Origin: an uncultured Porphyromonadaceae bacterium
GTDB taxonomy: Bacteria; Bacteroidota; Bacteroidia; Bacteroidales; Muribaculaceae
Direction of reading: 5' to 3'
NCBI GenBank assembly: GCA_937892215.1
Contig: CALAVE010000035.1
Location: forward strand, 1-18,855
Length of the DNA: 18,855 nt
Position numbers and translations under genes: made by a program. The stretch's first letter is position 1. Each line of letters begins with the position of its first letter. The notes beneath the pieces are model-generated. The model was not told where the DNA came from and searched no databases. It saw only the letters and a program-made list of their open reading frames with translations. Below, one piece after another: positions 15,292 through 18,855 of this stretch.

Positions 15292-16824
15292 ATGGCAGAG
15301 AAATTTGAAATGGTGGCCAAGACCTTCTTTGGACTGGAAGGTGTGCTTGCGCAGGAACTAACGGCGCTTGGAGCGCAAGACGTGAAAGAAGGACGGCGCA
15401 TGGTGTCGTTCACGGGGGATAATGAGATGATGTACCGGGCCAACTTCTGCTGCAGGACAGCGCTGCGGATACTGAAGCCGTTCTGCGTGTTCAAGTCCAC
15501 GTCGGCCGACGACCTCTACGAGAAGGTGCGAAGCAGCGTCCACTGGGAGGATTTCCTCTCGCCCGAGACCACATTTGCCATCGATGCCACTGTTTATAGC
15601 GAGATTTTCCGTCATTCACAGTTTGTGACATATCGTGTGAAGGATGCCATAGCCGACTATTTCATGGAAAAGTATGGCAAGCGTCCGTCAATCCGCATCA
15701 AGTCGCCCGACCTGATGTTTAACGTACACATAGCGGAGGACCAGGTGACACTGTCGCTCGACTCGAGCGGTGAGCCGCTGTTCAAGCGTGGCTGGCGTGC
15801 AGCGCAGACCGACGCGCCTATTAACGAGGTGCTGGCAGCCGGCATTCTGATGATGGCCGGGTGGGACGGAAGCCAGAAGTGCCTGGTTGACCCCATGTGC
15901 GGCTCTGGAACGTTCCTTGTGGAAGCGGCTCTGATTGCCACCGGCACGCCTCCGGGGGTGTACCGTGAGAGGTATGCGTTCCAGAACTGGCGCGATTACG
16001 ACGCAGAACTGTTCTCTGAAATCTATAACGACGACTCCATGGAGCGCGAGTTCAGCGGCACTATCTACGGCTACGACGTGCTGGGCAAGGCCATAGCCAT
16101 CAGCCGCGAGAATGTGAAGAACGCGCGTCTTGAGAAATACATCAAACTTGAGAGGCTGGATGTGTCCGACCTGGAAACTGCGCCTGAGCAGGGTGGAATG
16201 CTTGTGACTAATCCGCCTTACGGGCAGCGCCTTGTGGTGGATGGCCTGTGGGACCTCTACGCCACGCTCGGCACTAAGATGAAGCACGTGTTCCAGGGCT
16301 TCGACGCGTGGGTTATAGGCTATGACGGCGACACGCTGAGCAAGATAGGCCTGCATCCAAGTGACAAGATTGCCCTTCACAATGGCTCGCTGGAGTGTGA
16401 ATTGCGTCACTATCAGATATTTAGCGGTACTTATGCCAGCCACCGCGCTGAGCAGCGTGCAGCCGGCATTGAGCGTGGTGAGGTGAGGGAAAGGCCGCAG
16501 GGTAGGCCTGCGGGCGCCAAGCCTCGCTTCGACGGAGAGAAACGGCCGCCCAGAAAGTTCGGGCATAAGCGCGATGATGATGGCCGTGGGCCAAGGCCGT
16601 TCGGCGGTAAGCGATTCGCGCACAACGACAGGAATGTGGCTGGCGCGCCCGGGCCGGCAGAAGAGAACGGGCAGGTTGACGAGCGTGGGCGTACCCATAG
16701 CGACGAGTTCGACCGCAAGGTGGTGCGTTTCCGTCAGCCGCGACTCGGAGCCGACAAGGAGCGGCCCATAATTCACGGTCGCCGGAAGTCGTGGAAGCGC
16801 AAGGACTTGCCCGAGGACCAGTAA
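15292..16824 (+). CDS. THUMP-domain 23S rRNA methyltransferase, RlmL-like
   Basis: A cytoplasmic SAM-dependent RNA methyltransferase of the RlmL/YcbY N-terminal type, which modifies a guanine at N2 in 23S rRNA in characterised relatives. The N-terminal ferredoxin-like and THUMP RNA-binding domains cover about 1-157. The link FKRGWRAAQTDAPINEVLAAGIL (164-186) is typical of the family. The Rossmann fold follows with SAM motif I DPMCGSGTF (200-208) and catalytic NPPYG (307-311). From about 395 to 510 there is a basic, Arg/Gly/Pro-rich, probably disordered tail ending RRKSWKRKDLPEDQ. It likely helps bind RNA. The start at 15292 follows GAAAGG. The gene is first in an operon, 20 nt before the membrane-protein gene. 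The exact target base is inferred from the family. Confidence 0.85.
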   Translation: MAEKFEMVAKTFFGLEGVLAQELTALGAQDVKEGRRMVSFTGDNEMMYRANFCCRTALRILKPFCVFKSTSADDLYEKVRSSVHWEDFLSPETTFAIDATVYSEIFRHSQFVTYRVKDAIADYFMEKYGKRPSIRIKSPDLMFNVHIAEDQVTLSLDSSGEPLFKRGWRAAQTDAPINEVLAAGILMMAGWDGSQKCLVDPMCGSGTFLVEAALIATGTPPGVYRERYAFQNWRDYDAELFSEIYNDDSMEREFSGTIYGYDVLGKAIAISRENVKNARLEKYIKLERLDVSDLETAPEQGGMLVTNPPYGQRLVVDGLWDLYATLGTKMKHVFQGFDAWVIGYDGDTLSKIGLHPSDKIALHNGSLECELRHYQIFSGTYASHRAEQRAAGIERGEVRERPQGRPAGAKPRFDGEKRPPRKFGHKRDDDGRGPRPFGGKRFAHNDRNVAGAPGPAEENGQVDERGRTHSDEFDRKVVRFRQPRLGADKERPIIHGRRKSWKRKDLPEDQ

Positions 16825-16844
16825 AAGAATCCTGACACAAGGCG

Positions 16845-17825
16845 ATGAATCACGAGAGTATAAACGAGTTCTATAACAGTAGGCTGTTTTTGGTTCTGAC
16901 GGCAATAGCATTCGCTGTGTTGTCGTTTGTGGCGTGGCTCAGTGGGGAATTTCCGCCACTCGACACACAAGGTGGCGTGCTGTTTGAGCCGAACCATGCC
17001 TTGTTTCAGGGTATTAATTCGTTTCTTACGTCATTGGCGGTTACAGTGTGTGCCGCTTTGTTGCTGCATCTGCTGAACAAGGTGTTCTCATTCGTGCGCA
17101 CTTACACGTTTATAGCCGCTTCTTCTTTCCTGGTGCTCCAACTGTCGGTGCCGGTGGTAAGTGCCAATTATTACGCCGGAGCCACAATGTGTCTGGCCAC
17201 GTTGGTGCTGTCGTTCATCCTCTTTGGCGCGTATCAGCAGTCGGGTCGGTCGCAGCGCAGCATTTACCTTATTTTCACGCTTCTTGCGGCTTGCAGTACG
17301 TTTATGTATTCCACACTGTTCCTTGTGGTGGCATTTGCCATAGGCTTCGCGCAGATGCGTGCCATGAACCTCAAGGGTTTTATAGCGCTACTGCTTGGAC
17401 TTATCACACCATACTGGATTTTGTTTGGACTTGGATTAGTTGACTTTTCGGCATTCCGCTTGCCTCAATTCACGCGGCTACACAGCATTCTCGACATTCC
17501 GCAGGCTCCGGTGGTGATAATCAGCATTGTTGGCGTGGCTGTGCTCACTGTGGTGCTTACTGTGGTGAATATGTTCACGATATTCAATTATAGGCTCCAG
17601 ACGCGTGTGTATAACGCCTTTTTCACCACGCTTGCCACCTTGTCGTTGCTAATGATGCTAATCGACATAAATAACATATTAATATATATGTCTATGTTGA
17701 ATATGTGTCTGGCCGTTCAGGTGGCACATGTTTTCACCATATCCAAGTTCGCCAAGAAGCATTTTATATATTCTGTGGGGCTACTGGCAGCGCTGCTGGT
17801 TTATGGCGCCAACTTTCTGCTATGA
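16845..17825 (+). CDS. Polytopic inner-membrane protein of unknown function
   Basis: A 326-residue protein with roughly nine hydrophobic segments (about 14-32, 57-80, 86-107, 112-128, 138-168, 175-197, 220-245, 256-295 possibly two, 308-326) and short basic loops. No catalytic motif, cofactor site or transporter signature is recognisable. It starts 20 nt after the methyltransferase, and its TGA overlaps the ATG of pdxB (ATGA at 17822-17825), so translation of the two is probably coupled. I recognise no named family; similar conserved membrane proteins occur in Bacteroidetes, but that does not give a function. Confidence 0.8.
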   Translation: MNHESINEFYNSRLFLVLTAIAFAVLSFVAWLSGEFPPLDTQGGVLFEPNHALFQGINSFLTSLAVTVCAALLLHLLNKVFSFVRTYTFIAASSFLVLQLSVPVVSANYYAGATMCLATLVLSFILFGAYQQSGRSQRSIYLIFTLLAACSTFMYSTLFLVVAFAIGFAQMRAMNLKGFIALLLGLITPYWILFGLGLVDFSAFRLPQFTRLHSILDIPQAPVVIISIVGVAVLTVVLTVVNMFTIFNYRLQTRVYNAFFTTLATLSLLMMLIDINNILIYMSMLNMCLAVQVAHVFTISKFAKKHFIYSVGLLAALLVYGANFLL

Positions 17826-18817
17826 AGATAATCGTGGAGCGCAACATACCGTTCTTTGATGGCCTTTTCACTGATTGTGCGCAAGTGGTGAGGCTGGGCA
17901 GCAACGAGATTGACAGTGCCGCCGTGGCCGATGCCGACGCTCTGGTGGTGCGTACGCGCACTTGTTGCAACCGCGGTTTGCTTGAGGGCAGTGCGGTGCG
18001 GTTCATTGGCACGGCCACCATCGGTACCGACCATATCGACATGGATTACTGCGCGTCAAGGGGTATCACAGTATGTAATGCCCCGGGATGCAATGCTCCG
18101 GCCGTTGCGCAATGGGTGCTTACTTCGGTGGGAAACTGGTTGGAGCATCGCGGACTGTCGCTGGATGGGCGAGGACTGACTATGGGAGTGGTTGGAGTGG
18201 GCCATGTGGGATCGATAGTTGCTCGCTGGGCCGGAGAACTGGGCTTTCGTGTGCTTGTCAGCGACCCGCCGCTAGGCCACAACATGCCGCTGTCGGAACT
18301 GGCTGCGCAGTGCCACATAATCACCTTTCACACGCCGCTAACAAAGGGAGGGCAATATGCCACATTCCACATGTGTGACAGCGAGATTGTGCGAATATTT
18401 AATGAGGCTCGCGGGCGCGATGGGCTGATTATGAATGCGGCACGTGGAGGCGTGACCGATACCGACGCCCTTCTTGCCTTGGATGGCGACCTTGCTATCG
18501 ACTGCTGGGAGGGCGAGCCATGCATAAGCCGAGCCTTGCTCGACAAGGCTTTTGTGGCCACTCCGCATATCGCCGGGTATTCGCTGGAGGGGAAGCAACG
18601 TGCTTCGGCCATGATTGCGAAGCGGCTTGCTGAGTTTATTGGGGTGGAGCAGCAGGTAGCAATGCCACAGGCTCCTATTAATGGCGCTGAAAGGGTGAAT
18701 TTCCGGAAAATCATGGCAAGTTACGCGCCGCTTGCCGACACAGCCGCACTGAAGAATTGCCCCGAGGATTTTGAGAATTTACGCAACCATTACAAGCATC
18801 GTGGTGAGGTGGTGTGA
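17822..18817 (+). CDS. pdxB: 4-phosphoerythronate dehydrogenase
   Basis: Oxidises 4-phosphoerythronate to 2-oxo-3-hydroxy-4-phosphobutanoate, the second step of the DXP-dependent route to pyridoxal 5'-phosphate; cytoplasmic. The start at 17822 gives MKIIVERNIPFFDGLF, the classic PdxB beginning, and overlaps the upstream stop by four bases. An ATG further upstream (17705) only adds residues from inside the membrane-protein gene. The NAD-binding motif GVGHVG is at 125-130. The D-2-hydroxyacid dehydrogenase catalytic set is Arg208 (NAARGG), a glutamate in DCWEGEP (227-233) and His249 (TPHIAGYSLEGK). At 331 residues it is somewhat shorter than the E. coli enzyme (378), mainly in the C-terminal dimerisation part. 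It is the last gene of the operon in view. Confidence 0.93.
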   Translation: MKIIVERNIPFFDGLFTDCAQVVRLGSNEIDSAAVADADALVVRTRTCCNRGLLEGSAVRFIGTATIGTDHIDMDYCASRGITVCNAPGCNAPAVAQWVLTSVGNWLEHRGLSLDGRGLTMGVVGVGHVGSIVARWAGELGFRVLVSDPPLGHNMPLSELAAQCHIITFHTPLTKGGQYATFHMCDSEIVRIFNEARGRDGLIMNAARGGVTDTDALLALDGDLAIDCWEGEPCISRALLDKAFVATPHIAGYSLEGKQRASAMIAKRLAEFIGVEQQVAMPQAPINGAERVNFRKIMASYAPLADTAALKNCPEDFENLRNHYKHRGEVV

Positions 18818-18855
18818 TTTTTGGCTTTTGCTATTGTGTTGCTTGATAGGGTGTT

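Noticed and set aside
16560..16575. ATAAGCG match to a half-site of the intergenic dyads inside the methyltransferase gene
   Set aside because: Only a short half-site inside coding sequence, without the partner arm at 7-bp spacing; expected by chance.
17705..17821. Upstream ATG that would lengthen PdxB by 39 residues
   Set aside because: The added part is an out-of-frame reading of the membrane-protein gene; the family start MKIIVERNIPFFDG begins at 17822.
1..18855. CRISPR array, tRNA or rRNA genes
   Set aside because: No regularly spaced repeat series and no tRNA- or rRNA-like sequence was seen; the only repeats are the four intergenic dyads.

Overview
The window comes from a Bacteroidales chromosome, most likely a gut lineage such as Muribaculaceae or a relative; the family-level guess is weak. 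The evidence is two SusC/SusD outer-membrane pairs with typical signal peptides and lipoboxes, several promoters of the Bacteroidetes type (TTTG, about 20 nt, TAnnTTTG), and a PdxB and THUMP-methyltransferase gene set common in this order.

Layout: 237-668 (+) is a stand-alone SecB-like protein. 777-1787 (-) is an extended-SDR NAD-dependent epimerase/dehydratase with its own promoter. 1974-7075 (-) is a SusC/SusD operon (pair 1) that ends in an intrinsic terminator. 7076-7769 is a 694-bp AT-rich intergenic region between the two divergent SusC genes. 7770-14052 (+) is a second operon (pair 2): SusC, a SusD of another subfamily, and a third surface-type lipoprotein. A strong hairpin follows, and a decayed group II intron (about 14116-15148) begins one base after it. 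15292-18817 (+) is a compact housekeeping operon: an RlmL-type rRNA methyltransferase, a polytopic membrane protein, and PdxB of vitamin B6 synthesis.

The most notable region is the divergent intergenic. It holds a perfect 25-bp inverted repeat (7248-7272 and 7418-7442) around 145 bp, and inside that segment lies a consensus promoter pointing to SusC of pair 2. No equally good promoter is visible in the fixed DNA in front of SusC of pair 1. Each repeat is built as 9-bp arm, 7-bp centre, 9-bp arm, the geometry of a tyrosine-recombinase crossover site. A second site type with the same left arm but another centre occurs as a 24-bp direct repeat (7277-7300, inside the segment, and 7656-7679, outside it). 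My leading hypothesis is an invertible promoter that selects between two nutrient-uptake operons, possibly with a nested second site pair. The main alternative is that the four dyads are operators of one dimeric regulator. No recombinase or regulator gene lies in the window.

Pair 1 and pair 2 should each form a TonB-dependent SusC channel capped by a SusD lipoprotein. No glycoside hydrolase, sensor or sigma/anti-sigma gene accompanies them, so the substrates cannot be named.
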